The notes: generated from the sequence alone by a model not told the origin. Numbered from the stretch's first letter, positions 1-29,036 are shown. The stretch is 64,000 bases of DNA from Rapana venosa (GCA_028751875.1 CM054134.1:71514571-71578570); one strand, 5' to 3'. Program-made: numbers and translations.

Positions 1-13
1 CGCGATCCTTTAC

Positions 14-17804
<17,791 letters not shown>

Positions 17805-17947
17805 TGTCACCAACCTGATGAACAAATCGCAGTCGTGATCGATCAATCAGGCCCGAGAGAATTAACACTTGCAGTGGTAGAAAACGTGTGCAAGGCTTGC
17901 AACCACATTTGTTAAAGATGGGTGACAATCCTCTGAGTGTTTTGCAG

Positions 17948-18055
17948 ACTCAAGAATAATAATAATAATAATAATAATGTATGGAATTTATATAGCGCTG
18001 TAAAGCAACAAATCAAAGCGCTCAACATGGACAGGAGCCAACCAGAGTTCAAGAC
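17948..18055 (+). repeat. (AAT)n-headed dispersed repeat with TTTATATAGCGC motif
   Basis: AATAATAATAATGTATGGAA, TTTATATAGCGC, AAAGCAACAAATCAAAGCGC. Similar blocks at 33121-33195 and 29395-29455. The AGCGC/GCGCT halves can pair, a style seen at the 3' ends of many marine invertebrate elements. Confidence 0.55.
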
Positions 18056-18163
18056 AATCCCATAAAAAAAATGTGTATTGTATCCAGCATTATGGGGTTC
18101 ACATCAGAAACCTCCATTTCACATACCACCATCACACTCATTTCTCATTTATACCCCCTCACA

Positions 18164-18167
18164 TGCT

Positions 18168-18221
<54 letters not shown>

Positions 18222-18275
18222 CTCTCAATAAAAGAATATGTCATTGTGTTTCTCTCTCTCTCTCTCTCTCTCTCT
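18164..18275. repeat. (CT)n microsatellite, two tracts
   Basis: CT tracts at 18164-18228 and 18251-18275 with a short unique spacer. Confidence 0.95.
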
Positions 18276-18696
18276 CCAATAATTGCTTTGATCAAGTACC
18301 TCAATTTTTCTCCAAACTGTGTCAGAACAGTGTTCATAAACTGTTAAAGGCTCAGTACTACAGATAACATTTTCTCATTACAATCAATAGTTCCAAACAA
18401 TTTTATGAAACAGGGTGGTCACTTTTATACACTATCTGAGTATCTCAGTACCTGTTGATTTCTCTATAACACCTGACAGTGTAAATTTAAAAAGAATTAA
18501 CTATCATCTTTCTTAAGACAGGAATACAAGGGAAAATGCTTTTTAAAAAATCTTGAGGGAAATTACAGAGCTGTAAGGCTGCTGTAAAAGTAGAGAACAA
18601 GATAGCAGGCTACTATGAATAAGACCAGGATTAATCCCAAGCCTTCTGCTATTTTTTAAATTACTTTATGAGAGATCAAATCTGATTTTAAGGAAT

Positions 18697-18905
18697 GTGG
18701 TGCAAGGGATGTTGACATTTTTTTGGAGACCCATGTGGAATCTTTTTGTAATGTATAATGGCAATATGGTCGTCGATTCCATAAGAGACCTTCAAAAGAA
18801 AACAAAATGCTTAAAAAAATATTACAGAAAATGGGAATTAACAGTAAATATGAACAAAACCAAAGTTGCTGTGTTAAAAAACAACAGTGATTCGTTAAAA
18901 CAAAA
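18697..18905 (+). pseudogene. Decayed reverse-transcriptase fragment
   Basis: IRDLQKKTKCLKKYYRKWEL and NMNKTKVAVLKN match the segment after the RT active site of several LINE groups (DLQ..LNCL..Y...W.L..N..KTK...F.N). The expected YADD box seems to be YNGN here. It is a relic; other domains are not visible. 18276-18690 and 18906-19360 show no feature. Confidence 0.5.
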
Positions 18906-19364
18906 TTTGAAATGGTCTGTTGTTGCTGTTGTGCGTTCCCCAGCTCAACACTCTGGGGTCACCCAGAATGTGCACTCTGACTCTTTCATCCCACCTGGGA
19001 ATCACTGTGAGATTGAAATTGCACACTGAATGAGAAGATTGCGTGTATGACTGTTTTCAAGTACCTCACCATATAAGCAGCAATACTGTTATACATACTC
19101 TGACTTCAGAGGATTTTTTTCTTCCTTAAAGGAGATTGCAGGTTGTTATTTTAAGAGCTTGCCATGACTGAAGGCAATCTCAACACAACATTTTACAACA
19201 TAACAATATTTTAATGTGGGCCTTGGCAATTAGCAGACATCAATAACTGACACAGCTTTTGGCCTGGGTCAAGAAATGGTCTTATGATGACAAAAAGATA
19301 CAAGTAAAATCCAGTTACAATTTCTTGGAGTTTTCTTTTCAGACATGCTGAACTGGTCGAGGTA

Positions 19365-19530
19365 TATATATTCTAGTGAGCTTATTTTTTTCAGAAGAGT
19401 GAAAAGTAGGCCACTGTAAGCTGGTGGGAATGGATGACAAAATTTACAAAACTGCATACACACAGGGACTGGATGTGAAAAAAACCCACTTGAGTGCTTA
19501 TTCATTATCCTCGAAATAAATTTAACAAAT
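19365..19530 (+). mobile_element. 3' half of a SINE core
   Basis: TTCAGAAGAGTGAAAAGTAG, GGGAATGGATGACAAAATTT, CACACAGGGACTGGATGTG, GTGCTTATTCATTATCCTCG. Head and first half missing. From 19531 to 20470 the sequence is AT-rich with a short (CA)n at 19790; nothing else seen. Confidence 0.6.
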
Positions 19531-20474
19531 TTAAAGAATACTTACCAGTTAGTGACTATATAACTATTATGACAGTCTGCACTTAAAGTCTTATGTAGTG
19601 CATTCTTTGCTCACCACATACTGAATACTAGATATATTTTCCTGTTCACTGTTCATATCCATGGGTTAGATGGCATGCAAGAAATGAATAACTGAAAAAC
19701 TGAATAAACCATTACTGTATTGTAATTTTGTATTTTATCTTTGTAGTTTGTACTGAATTACTGTATTGTATATTTTGTATTGTGTACACACACACACACA
19801 CACCTCTTACACTACTGATTAGTTTTAAAACATTTACCTGTTGTTTCTAAGTTTGTTGGAATGCCCCTGTGGAAAAATTTTACAATACCATAACATTTAA
19901 GTAACATTTTGACTAAGTCAATAGATTCAACTTCAATGCAAACCTAGGGGTATAATCCTCTTTTTTTTTTAAATCCTTCCAATTCACTTTAACATCACTG
20001 AAACTGAAAAGGCACTTCACCCTATCACGTTCTGTAGACCATTCTGTAATATTTTTGGAAACATAATGCCCTAAAAGCAGCTTGTTTTATAAAAGTAAAA
20101 CACTTAACAGTACGCGACTGGTCCATTTGGTAAAACGCTACGTCTGAGACAGCTATATGTGGCTAATTAATTGTTACCAGTTGACACTCTAGTTGCTAGT
20201 TCTGTGTTGAAATACTGATCTGTGTTTCCCTACGGCTAATGAAAATAGACGTCACGTGCACAAACCACAGCATCACTTCCAGTTTCACTTGTCTGGTGGG
20301 CCTATCTAGTCACCACCCAGACTCAATCCGACATTACATTCAGGCAAACAGGAGATTATGGTAAATCTAAGAAATGAAGACTTCATATCTGTACCCATAT
20401 TTAACATAATTCGGCATGTAAAGGCCAATAAAAACATATTCTACACTGGAAGGTCCATGTCTCTATTTACTCAC

Positions 20475-20510
20475 CTGATCTTCTGCCATATTCGTCTGCG
20501 ATGTAATGAG
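20475..20510 (-). other. Possible leader exon of the ankyrin gene
   Basis: A good donor (CAG then GTGAGT) ends a stretch with ATG GCA GAA GAT CAG at 20489-20475. Joined to exon 17814 this ATG would run out of frame into a TGA after 11 codons, overlapping the main start, so it would act as a short upstream frame. The upstream limit is not defined. Evidence is one donor and its position only. Confidence 0.3.
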
Positions 20511-20869
20511 GGTTATTTCCCGTAGTTTATTTTTAGTTTGTTATCGTGGGTCTAGGCTAGGCCTACCATGAATTAACTTGGCAGCTGACATCATTGCAAC
20601 ATACACACGTATCTTAGTTCAAATGTGAAACTCGGTGAGATATGAGAGAAGTCCAGAACCTGGTGTTTTGTATTGTAATCAAAATTTCTCGGGAACCGTC
20701 GCATGTTCAGCTACATGTAATTATAGGTCTACAAACCCGAGAAAGACTTCCCACTTTGGTTGACTTGTGACTAGAGGGAAAACCCGTGGACACTGTTCCG
20801 AAGTTTTGTTTTATCTTTTGGTTTGGTTTGGTTTGGTCAGGGTGGGGGCGGGGGGAGTTGGCGTACTGT

Positions 20870-21800
20870 TGCTGCTGCTGTCTTCAATTTAATGTCTAGG
20901 GGTTCACACTCAGTGATATTAGATGAGAGAGAAAAGTGTAATTGAAGTTAAAGTAGGGATGGGAAGCAAGGAGTGAGAGAAGACAGAAGATACAGCAGGC
21001 CTATATGGTGTGTTGGTATTTTTGTGCATTTCAAAAATCGCTCAAACATGAGCAAAATCTAAACTCAACAAAGTGTTTACATGAAATAATAATGTAACTA
21101 CAAGTATTCTAGTGGACTGTGCAATAATGCCAATATACATTTAGCAATATCAAGAGCTAACTTTGCATATTCAAACACATTTTCCCCGACACTGTTCAGA
21201 AAATGTAGGTAAAACGGTTTTACAATCGGGAACTCGAATATGATATGAGTTTTTGTGATATGATGTGGAGAACATATCACGAATATTCATATCAGGAATA
21301 CTCATAGACACCTGACATTCTTGCAAAATTGTGTAATATATGCATTTAATTTCATTCTCATCATGTCCGTGCAGTGGGCTTGAGGAAGCTTGGTGGCGCC
21401 CATCTCCTCTCCAAGACTCCTACTGGTGAGTAAGAAATCACCAGCCCCTCACAGCGTTTTGCCCGCCAGTAGAAGCGGTTAGCGGGGTGTGGGTGGGTTA
21501 AGGACCCGGACCCAGAAGTGAGAGTTGAGTGCCAAGTGAGGACCAGTGCTCCCGTCCATCCTGAGGGATGCTACTGCCAGGTTTACAAAGGTACCACCTC
21601 TCCTTAAGCACACCATACACCCCAACATCTACTAGCCGCACAGGATCGTGAAGCATGGAAAAAGATCTCTGTTGCGTCTTCTCTCATGTCCCCCCTACGT
21701 CCTTTGGGACATGAGTGAGTGAGTGATTTCATTCTAAAATACAGTGTTTTGGTCACACAACTTTTGAAAAGTGGTTCCCTGCATTGACCGGGCTATTTAA
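20870..21800 (-). mobile_element. Decayed LINE 3' end interrupted by a 367-bp insertion
   Basis: Minus-strand remnants YFRMKLNAYI, QFCKNVRCL, FEFPIVKPF, AKLALDIAKCIL and LLHSPLEYL line up with the C-terminus of the LINE at 15656. The 3' terminus (reverse of TCTTCAATTTAATGTC ... CACTCAGTGATATTAGAT) lies at 20881-20932, ending in a (CAG)n-like tail. The reading is split between 21358 and 21736. Confidence 0.7.
21359..21725 (+). mobile_element. Short retroelement inserted in the LINE relic, with target-site duplications
   Basis: ATTTCATTCT occurs at 21349-21358 and again at 21726-21735, exactly flanking the insert. The insert ends in (GAGT)n on the plus strand. No tRNA head or protein is recognisable. 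The LINE reading resumes on both sides. Confidence 0.7.
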
Positions 21801-21854
21801 ACTTGTCACACGACGTGTGTTCAAATAAACTGTATCCCTCCTGTATAGATTTCT

Positions 21855-22150
21855 TCTTATTTTATTTCGAGGATATAATGGTAAGCATTCATGTGCTCCT
21901 TTACAATCAGTCCCCGTGTGTGCATTTTTTGGGTAAATTTTGTCATCCGTTCCTACTGGCACACAATAGCCTACGCTTCTGAAAAGCGGGATGGGTTTTA
22001 ACATGTGCGCAAGATGTGCGTGCGTTCGCACACGGGACCTCGGTTTATAGTCTTAAACGAGGGACTTTTAGGGGGAATGGAGTCGGCGCTGATGTTAACT
22101 CCAGATGAAAAATCCTCTTGAACCAGATTCAAACCCAGGTCAGCAGATCA
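21855..22150 (-). mobile_element. SINE core, minus strand
   Basis: TTATTTCGAGGATATAATGG, CAGTCCCCGTGTGTGCA, TCCTACTGGCACACAATAGC, GTTCGCACACGGGACCTCGG, GATGTTAACTCCAG and a reversed B-box-like GATTCAAACCC. Nearly full length, head at the right. Confidence 0.65.
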
Positions 22151-22160
22151 CGATGGATAA

Positions 22161-22440
22161 AGTTCTTTCGAGCCAGAAGGCCCATAGAGCCGGAGCTTAT
22201 CCCGGTTTCTGTAGCGTTAAGCGAACTGATGGTTTTTCACCACCCCTGTGACAGGACGCTAGTCTGTCGCCAGATACTTCCCCAGCAGAGCTGGTACCCA
22301 CTTGTACACCTGGGTGGAGTGAGGAAAATAGGAGTAAAGTGTCTTTCCCAAGGACACAACACCGAGCCGAGCGGGGATCGAACCCGCGACCTCTGGATCA
22401 CGAGTTGACCGCCTAAACCACTCGACCACGGTGCCTCCAT
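22161..22440 (-). mobile_element. tRNA-derived SINE, third family, minus strand
   Basis: The right end, read on the minus strand, is a clear tRNA-like head: GGCACCGTGGTCGAGTGG (A box) and GCGGGTTCGATCCCCGC (B box). The body (GTTGTGTCCTTGGGAAAGAC, GGTGTACAAGTGGGTACCAG, ACAGACTAGCGTCC) is of a type found in many marine animals. GATGGATAA flanks it at 22152-22160 and 22441-22449. Confidence 0.8.
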
Positions 22441-22449
22441 GATGGATAA

Positions 22450-22620
22450 GGGAACATGCAATTCTATTGATTCCATATTATGTCTTACTTCCTTTTTTGC
22501 AGCTCTATCAGCCCACTCATTTGGGGGAAAATCCAACATGGGAAGGTATCCAACCAAAAAAGGTAACAGGAATACCTCTTGAACTTAAAAATGCGTACGA
22601 CATAATCGATGTCAAAAAGT
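22450..22620 (-). pseudogene. RNase H fragment of the LINE group
   Basis: Minus-strand readings in two frames give GWIPSHVGFSP and NEWADRAAKKEVRHNMESIE, LHVPLSI, matching WVPSHVGIFSNEWADRAAKR and HLESIELHVPLSL of the copy at 15656. One frameshift. The same LINE family thus appears four times between 15.6 and 22.6 kb. Confidence 0.7.
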
Positions 22621-22633
22621 GTGTGTGTGTGTG

Positions 22634-22675
<42 letters not shown>
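22620..22675. repeat. (GT)n microsatellite
   Basis: GT tract beginning where the LINE fragment stops. Confidence 0.9.
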
Positions 22676-22767
22676 ACCACGCAGTATGTTTTTTTCCCAA
22701 CACAATTCAGTGTGTTTTGGTATTACGAGTTGTAAATCGACAGCCTATGACATAAAATCATCTATTA

Positions 22768-22873
22768 GACAATCCCCAAAGTCGGATTGCAGCTACCTCA
22801 ATGGTGGACAAAAACGGTGACATACGCAAAATATCACTGTTGGCGAGCCTCGGAGTTCTAGCCGAGAAACGAC
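22768..22873 (+). repeat. Repeat B copy
   Basis: CCCCAAAGTCGGATTGCAGC, CAATGGTGGACAAAAACGG, CATACGCAAAATATCAC, CGAGCCTCGGAGTTCTAGCC. Not attached to a head. 22874-23140 has no feature. Confidence 0.65.
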
Positions 22874-23143
22874 CCCAAAATACCCAAACTATTGGACTGT
22901 TGATAGTTCATCGGCCTATTTAGAAGCTATACAATTACTATATTTTTAGATTATTTTAATTCTTCATCAGTCAGAATAAATTAGGTGATTCCTACTTTGT
23001 CATCAAGCTTTTTTTGTATAATTTTTTTAAAACATGAAACCGTTTTTGTAAAAAGAATAAAACAGATTAGCAAAATCATGGCCCTGTTTATAATACTCAG
23101 AAACATTACTGAGCTGAAAGAAAACTGCTGGGGTGCGCGTTCA

Positions 23144-23275
<132 letters not shown>

Positions 23276-23866
23276 TTCTCAACATATTAATATAATCATT
23301 CTACAAAAACAGACATGATGTTTAATTTTCATTACTGTAAGGAAAAGTCAAGGCAAGTTCACATTTTCATCACGAGAAAAATCCTTCAAAATATGGTTGC
23401 AAATACAAAGAAATGTACCTGTGTACTTGGAAGCGTAAGATACACCACCTTTTCACAGCAATAAACTTCTCACATGCCTCTTGCATTCACAGGAACAAAA
23501 TCATTTTGTCCACCAATCTGAATAGTGTAGCTTAGCAAAGCTGTGTTCAAAAGATATATAAAGAAAAAGCATATATTTTTAAAATAACAATCGTAAATCG
23601 AATAGATCATGAAAGTAAACTAGTAAATCTAGGTGTCTTTGTTACACTTAGATCTTCAAAAGGAGATAGTAAGGGAAAATAACTTGCGCAGGTGTGAGTG
23701 ATCATTTCGGTTCAATGAGTAAGGCCTACTCAAAATTGTCAGACCATCAAGTTCTGGTACAGCCGGGTAAGGCCTAAGACCAGAAGTTCACATAAATGGC
23801 TTCTATCTGAACCTCGAAAGAGATACCAATACAACTGAATGAATAATAGTAAGAAAAAAGCGTGTG

Positions 23867-23867
<1 letters not shown>

Positions 23868-23924
<57 letters not shown>
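23868..23924. repeat. (CA)n microsatellite
   Basis: Pure CA tract. 23925-24320 shows no gene or repeat that I recognise. Confidence 0.95.
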
Positions 23925-24324
23925 TATGTACAATGCAAATAAGCACACACGCTGGCACTGGCAGGGTATCAGCTGGCAGGCAGAAACCCGGGAAGGAGAC
24001 ATGCACACGTAAATAATATGCATACAGAGTGCAAACACATGATACAGAATAAATGACACAAACCCCGACAAATCACATAAATTTATGCAAACTAACATGA
24101 AAACAGCACACTGACAATAAACATTAGAAGAAAGAAAGAAAAAGTGGCCCAAACAGTCAATGCATTCTGCACTGAATATCACCAAGGACATTTCCCTGTC
24201 CACTACTTCGTAACACCAAAACTTGCCTACTGCCTACCTTAGGTTTGTTGTTTTGATTTGTTTTATCGTTCAGCTTTTAGGTGCTGGTAGTTTGTGGTGG
24301 TGGCCGAGTTGAAGGCACTTACTT

Positions 24325-24420
24325 TCAAATGCTTAAGTACATAAGAGTTTGGCTATGAAGAAGACAGTGAGAATCAAATGCTGAAGCACACGGAGTCTGG
24401 CTATGAAGAAGACAGTGATA
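24325..24420. repeat. Two-copy tandem repeat of 48 bp
   Basis: The blocks AGTTTGGCTATGAAGAAGAC and AGTCTGGCTATGAAGAAGAC, each with an AATGCTTAAG/AATGCTGAAG lead, lie about 48 bp apart. 24421-24990 shows nothing recognisable. Confidence 0.7.
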
Positions 24421-24994
24421 ATGGCATCCCAGATCAGGTTTCATTTCTAAACAGGTTTTTCCCCATGGTGAAGAAAAAGGCAGGTGAGGGCGTGACACAG
24501 TGTTGTCCCGAGGAAGAGTGTACAGCAAAAAAACTATTCCCCATGAAATGGAAATGAAGTCACAATCACTTTCAGCTGTGATAACATGATTACATGGGAC
24601 CACAAATCAAGGTCAATGGAAATACCCGTCACTTTCTTTTTTTAACTCTCTACACAGTAAAAGTGTGCTCTTTGTTAGGCTGCTGCTGTTATGAAAGAAG
24701 AGCCTGGAGAAGCCTGAATATTGCATTTAACTGCCCTGTGAATAAGGTCCCTTGTACAGAACAAACTTTAGGGTTTGATCAGTATAAGTCCTATGACAAA
24801 ATAGGTATTGTTTTTTCAGTTCATGGCAACTTTGGCGCGCAACAAGGAAGCATAACCTGGCCGTTAGAACTGTCAGATGGTTAATGGTATCAGAAGTTAG
24901 GCTGACTGATCGTGCACGAGCTACTGTCACGTTTACTTCAAGTTGTGCCACAAGTTGTTCTTTTTTCTCACTTAAGTTGTCGGTGTTTAAAGAT

Positions 24995-25078
24995 ACAACG
25001 GGGACTGGATGTAAAAAAAAAAAGCACATCAGTGCTTATTCCATTATCCTCGATATAAAAGAATAAAATATAATATAA
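24995..25078 (+). mobile_element. SINE core 3' end
   Basis: ACGGGGACTGGATGTAAAAA, AGCACATCAGTGCTTATTCC, CCTCGATATAAAAGAATAAA. Only the last 80 bp of the core. 25079-25500 includes a GC/CA palindrome (25198-25236); 25500-25640 is a (GGTT)n/(TTG)n low-complexity block. Confidence 0.6.
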
Positions 25079-25956
25079 CAAAAAATGCAACCTAAAAAAT
25101 ATGTGCACAAAAAAATGGTACATATGACAAAGACACACACCTCAGAACATAAAACTGAAGGGAGCGCCATATACTGCATGCGTACTTATGCTATCAAGCG
25201 CGCGCGTGCACACACACACACGCACGTGCGCGCGCTGTTTGTCAGTGCCAGGAATATGCTCACACATGCCAACATACACATGGGCAGAGCAGACATTCTT
25301 GGACGAGGAACCTAACCAATCTCAAATGGGCCATGATGTACGCCGTGAACTGGTTTGCAGGCTTCAGACTATAATTATGGCCTAAATCGTAGGCCAACAG
25401 GGGAACATTATTTTTTATAAAGGAGAAAATAAAGGCAAAAAGTAAGGTAGGGAAGCAGCTTTAAACTGTTTTCATTCTTTTTTCTTCTCCTTTTTCAATT
25501 TGTTTTGTTTTGTTGTTGTTTGTTGTTGGGTTTTGGGGGGGTTGTTGTTGTTTTGTTTGGTTGGTTGGTTGGTTGTTGTGTTGTTTTTGTTTGGTTGGTT
25601 GGTTGTTTGGTTGTTGTTGTTTTTTTTTTGGGAGGGGGGCTTTAAACTAGGGTCTGTGCGCGAACAACTAGATACTCAAAAAAGTCGCAAGCATAATAAA
25701 TCCCAATAGGGAATGTAAACAAATGAAAAAAAAAAGCAAAGGAAAAATACTAACAAATCAAAACACACACATAGGTGGTATTTCCAGATACTGTCCATGT
25801 AAACGGAATGTGACATATGCAGAAAACCTCATCAACCAGGAATCTCTAAGTTCTGATGAAAGTTGATACTTTGTGAGTAATAAACCATTTTGACATTATG
25901 GTAGATAAATCAATAAAGAAATGTATATGTAGAAAAAGAAATCCTGAAAAAGTCAG

Positions 25957-25962
25957 TTTATT
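25957..25962 (-). promoter_or_regulatory. Putative poly(A) signal of the thioesterase gene
   Basis: AATAAA on the minus strand, about 40 bp after the stop codon at 26003. Confidence 0.5.
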
Positions 25963-26002
25963 ACAACTTCCCAACAACCACTACGTGATTCTAGACGTCC
26001 AT

Positions 26003-28522
26003 TTACTCAATGATTCTCTTCAAAGCTAGGTTTACGGCCTGGATGACTGACTCCACATGGGGTGACTCCATCATGGACTCATGCTCGCCATCCGCATAAT
26101 GCACATATACAGTCCCTGTGCACAGCTCTTTCAGGTTGTAGTTCCTAGACAGAGAGCTGCAGTGCTTTGGCATGGGCTGGATTCTGACCAGGTGAATGTC
26201 CCCTTCAAACTTGTGATCTTCCTGAACCTCATACTTTTCAGCAATGCTAGCAGCTTGAAGGAAGGCCATGGCTTTCTGCTGGCGGCGGAGACTGATGACA
26301 TCTTGAGCCACGTGATCGACACCCACTCTGACTTTGTCATTCTGCTGACTTTTTTCTATTTTTGATTTCAACCCCAACCAGCGACCTCGAATCTGATTAC
26401 TGACTTGCACAGTACCTAGAGTGACTCCAACGGCTGCTGCTACCCGGTCCTCTTGTGAAGATTGTTCTGCCAGCATCATTTGCACCAAATCAGGCTCCTG
26501 TAGTGGTCTGTACATGCCAATGAAGAAGAGCAGAAGGTGCGATTGCACGACTGCTTTCACATGTTGTGGATCACTGTCTTCATCTAAGCCTTGTCTGGTG
26601 GCAGAGATTTGAGACTTAACATAAGCAGGTGACCCATCTATCATGATCAGCACAGCCACCTGTTTGCCTGCCTGCTGCAACAGTCGAGCCATTTCAAAGA
26701 CCACAAGACCCCCGTAGGAATAACCAGCTAGGTTGTAGAAGCCTGTCTTCTGATGCTTGAGCAGCGCTTCACAGTAAAACTTTGCCATCAGCTCTACAGA
26801 TGCATCTGGAGTTTGGTGCGTTTTCCTGATACCATAGCATCGCACATGAAGACCTTTAGCCAGCTGTTGAAGAATCTTCACGGACCCTGTAATAGGGTGG
26901 ACTATGTAGAGTGGTGGAGTGATGGCACTCCTTCGTGTGAAAGGAGCCAGTTTTTCTAGAGGAGACTGGGTGGGGTCGGTTGGAATCAGGAGACTGTCAA
27001 CACCCAGCATACACGGAGTTATCTTTCGCGTGTTTTTGTTCACCACCGACACCTTCCTTGATGATTCTGTTCTCATCTTGTTATTGGTGCCTTCCTCCAG
27101 AGGCAAAATCCAGTCTGGACGAAGAGTGCAAGATTTTTTACTCCGTTTTCTGTCTGCAGCTATGCAGCTTCTTGTGTCAGATACAACTTCCGAGTTGAAT
27201 GGATCAAGGCAGAAAGTTGTGTCAGTTTGAGAGACGATTGGTACAGGGATTCCATGGTCAAATCTTTTCCAAGGTGGCAAAATTTCTAGATCTCCAAAGT
27301 TGCCTGAGATTCTACAGATGCTGCTCTCTAATGCACCTTTTTCATAATTTTGAAAATTCCTGTGACATATTGGTGTGCTAGTCTTTTGGAAAACTTCTGA
27401 AAACTGTCTGTCTATATCATCCGTTTGTTTAGTATGCTGGTTTGGCACTAAACAAGCAGTGCTGTATTTGTTTGTCTCTTCGGATTTTATTCCTCTTAGC
27501 CGAGTGACCTGTTCAGGGTCTAGTTCTTCATATCTGGGGATTGCTGTGCCAACTTTCCGTTTTCTACATGATGATATGTCTTCTGAAACAGAACGTTCTA
27601 GTCCCCCTTTACCACCTTTGCAAGGTACTTCATTTTGTAATTGTTCTGAAAGACATTTTCTGTTTGTACACCCAGTGTAGACTGATTTAGGGCTGCTTGG
27701 CGCTACCATGTCTTTTGTTTCATCAACAGAAGTTATTATGTTAGTATTTACTGCTTCCTTTTGTGCTGCAGGCAACACATTAGTTTCCATTGTTTCAAAT
27801 AAAGGTGATACTTCGTTCATCGTGGCCATCTCAAGAGCAGTTGACATCATCTTAGCCAGCACTGGTGTTTCCATTAGAGTTGAAAAATCCTGCTGAATTG
27901 GAGGCTTGGTGTATTCAGTTTTTTGTCTAAAATTGCGTGTCACGTTTGGGAATAGTCTGGCAGCATAAGTATTGTCCCCAAAGTCAGTGTGGCCTTTTCG
28001 TAGAGCAATGCCTTTGAGCAGAGGCAATGGGGCATTTGGAATAACCTGTTCTGCTTTGTTGCTAGTCTGTGAAACAGGCGTAGTCATGATGGTGACCGGT
28101 ACTGGACTGAGGTCGCAGGGCCATGGAGAAGCAGGGAGAGGCTCTGATTCTACAGCTGCCTGCAGTAACTCTGCCTGGAACCTCTCAGACTCTGCAGCTG
28201 TATCAACTGCAACATCATGTCTACGAGTAACTGACAAATGCTGTTTATCCTTATGCATTCCAGGAGACCCTTCTTCGAAAACAGGCTCTTTATCTGAAAG
28301 ACAACTCCAGTCAAGAGCAGAAAGGGAGTATTTGCTAACAGTTGAGTCCAGATCCTGCCCTCGTCTGAACTGCTCAATGGAGATCTCACTCTCATTAGAA
28401 TCCAGCATAGCATCATCTAATTTCTGTTCAGAGCCTTCTGTTTCCATGGTTTCCATCATTATAGAACTGTTCTGTTCCGATATATTGCCATTCATATTCG
28501 AAAAATCTGACTGATGTTCCAT
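26003..28522 (-). CDS. FAS-type thioesterase-domain protein, apparently intronless
   Basis: 839 residues from ATG 28522 to TAA. The last 290 or so residues are an alpha/beta-hydrolase thioesterase like the terminal domain of animal fatty acid synthase, which frees the acyl chain from its carrier: PPLYIVHPITGS at the start, nucleophile Ser602 in AGYSYGG, Asp629 in MIDGSPAYV and His814 in GEHESMM. The Asp-His gap is about 40 residues longer than I recall for human FASN. Residues 1 to about 545 are acidic to mixed, Ser/Thr-rich and look disordered, with one basic patch (SCRKRKVG); no synthase or carrier domain is seen. An in-frame TAA just upstream means coding starts inside this exon; GTG 28570 is the only earlier option and unlikely. 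Could be a retrocopy, a dedicated hydrolase, or partner of a separate synthase. Fold is well supported; substrate unknown. Confidence 0.85.
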   Translation of the reverse strand: MEHQSDFSNMNGNISEQNSSIMMETMETEGSEQKLDDAMLDSNESEISIEQFRRGQDLDSTVSKYSLSALDWSCLSDKEPVFEEGSPGMHKDKQHLSVTRRHDVAVDTAAESERFQAELLQAAVESEPLPASPWPCDLSPVPVTIMTTPVSQTSNKAEQVIPNAPLPLLKGIALRKGHTDFGDNTYAARLFPNVTRNFRQKTEYTKPPIQQDFSTLMETPVLAKMMSTALEMATMNEVSPLFETMETNVLPAAQKEAVNTNIITSVDETKDMVAPSSPKSVYTGCTNRKCLSEQLQNEVPCKGGKGGLERSVSEDISSCRKRKVGTAIPRYEELDPEQVTRLRGIKSEETNKYSTACLVPNQHTKQTDDIDRQFSEVFQKTSTPICHRNFQNYEKGALESSICRISGNFGDLEILPPWKRFDHGIPVPIVSQTDTTFCLDPFNSEVVSDTRSCIAADRKRSKKSCTLRPDWILPLEEGTNNKMRTESSRKVSVVNKNTRKITPCMLGVDSLLIPTDPTQSPLEKLAPFTRRSAITPPLYIVHPITGSVKILQQLAKGLHVRCYGIRKTHQTPDASVELMAKFYCEALLKHQKTGFYNLAGYSYGGLVVFEMARLLQQAGKQVAVLIMIDGSPAYVKSQISATRQGLDEDSDPQHVKAVVQSHLLLFFIGMYRPLQEPDLVQMMLAEQSSQEDRVAAAVGVTLGTVQVSNQIRGRWLGLKSKIEKSQQNDKVRVGVDHVAQDVISLRRQQKAMAFLQAASIAEKYEVQEDHKFEGDIHLVRIQPMPKHCSSLSRNYNLKELCTGTVYVHYADGEHESMMESPHVESVIQAVNLALKRIIE

Positions 28523-28830
28523 TCCAAAGTATCTTCCAGTTTTATCACAAAGAAAAGGTATTTTACGCACTTATTGTTAAAATCAGAGATATTCTGACAC
28601 AGTCCTTTTGATAATGATAATGCTGGAGTAGTTCGACAGTCTGTGTGAGCCTGTTATGTGCAGATGGATGGGTCATTAAGTTGACTGTAGAGGTTTGTTG
28701 TAGGTACCCTCACTGTTTGAAGTAGCTTTGAAGTTCCCTGTACTGCATCTGTTAATGGATAATGAATATTCCCCTGGTCTTTCACTCGCATGGTTTGTGG
28801 GTTATTCTCCACATCCATAGAACCGTCGTC
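28523..28830 (-). other. Likely 5' leader of the thioesterase gene, with upstream open frame
   Basis: A strong acceptor (ttctgttttcag) at 28842-28831 precedes an exon that seems to run unbroken into the coding region. It contains an upstream frame from ATG 28818 (MDVENNPQTMRV...) to TAA 28656-28654, 54 residues, in a different frame from the main one. Whether it is translated or is a coding exon of another isoform cannot be told. Confidence 0.4.
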
Positions 28831-29036
28831 CTGAAAACAGAAACATAAGGCTATGACTTCAACTCAAGGCTTTCATTTTTTATTCATTCCAGCAGTATGT
28901 ACACAGTCATCATCAAAATTGTTGTTTATATGGGACAGGAATGTTTGAAAGTTTTTCCATCCAAAGTGACACAGAAATCGAAGCAAGATTTATCTTCCGA
29001 CACCATTTTTTGCAAGAGAGTCAACTTTTAGTAAGG

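Noticed and set aside
27972..28514. Plus-strand frames opposite the thioesterase gene
   Set aside because: Shadows of the minus-strand coding sequence; no domain and no splice support.
28570..28572. GTG as start of the thioesterase gene
   Set aside because: Animal genes start at ATG; the first in-frame ATG is 28522 and an in-frame TAA lies just before the GTG.
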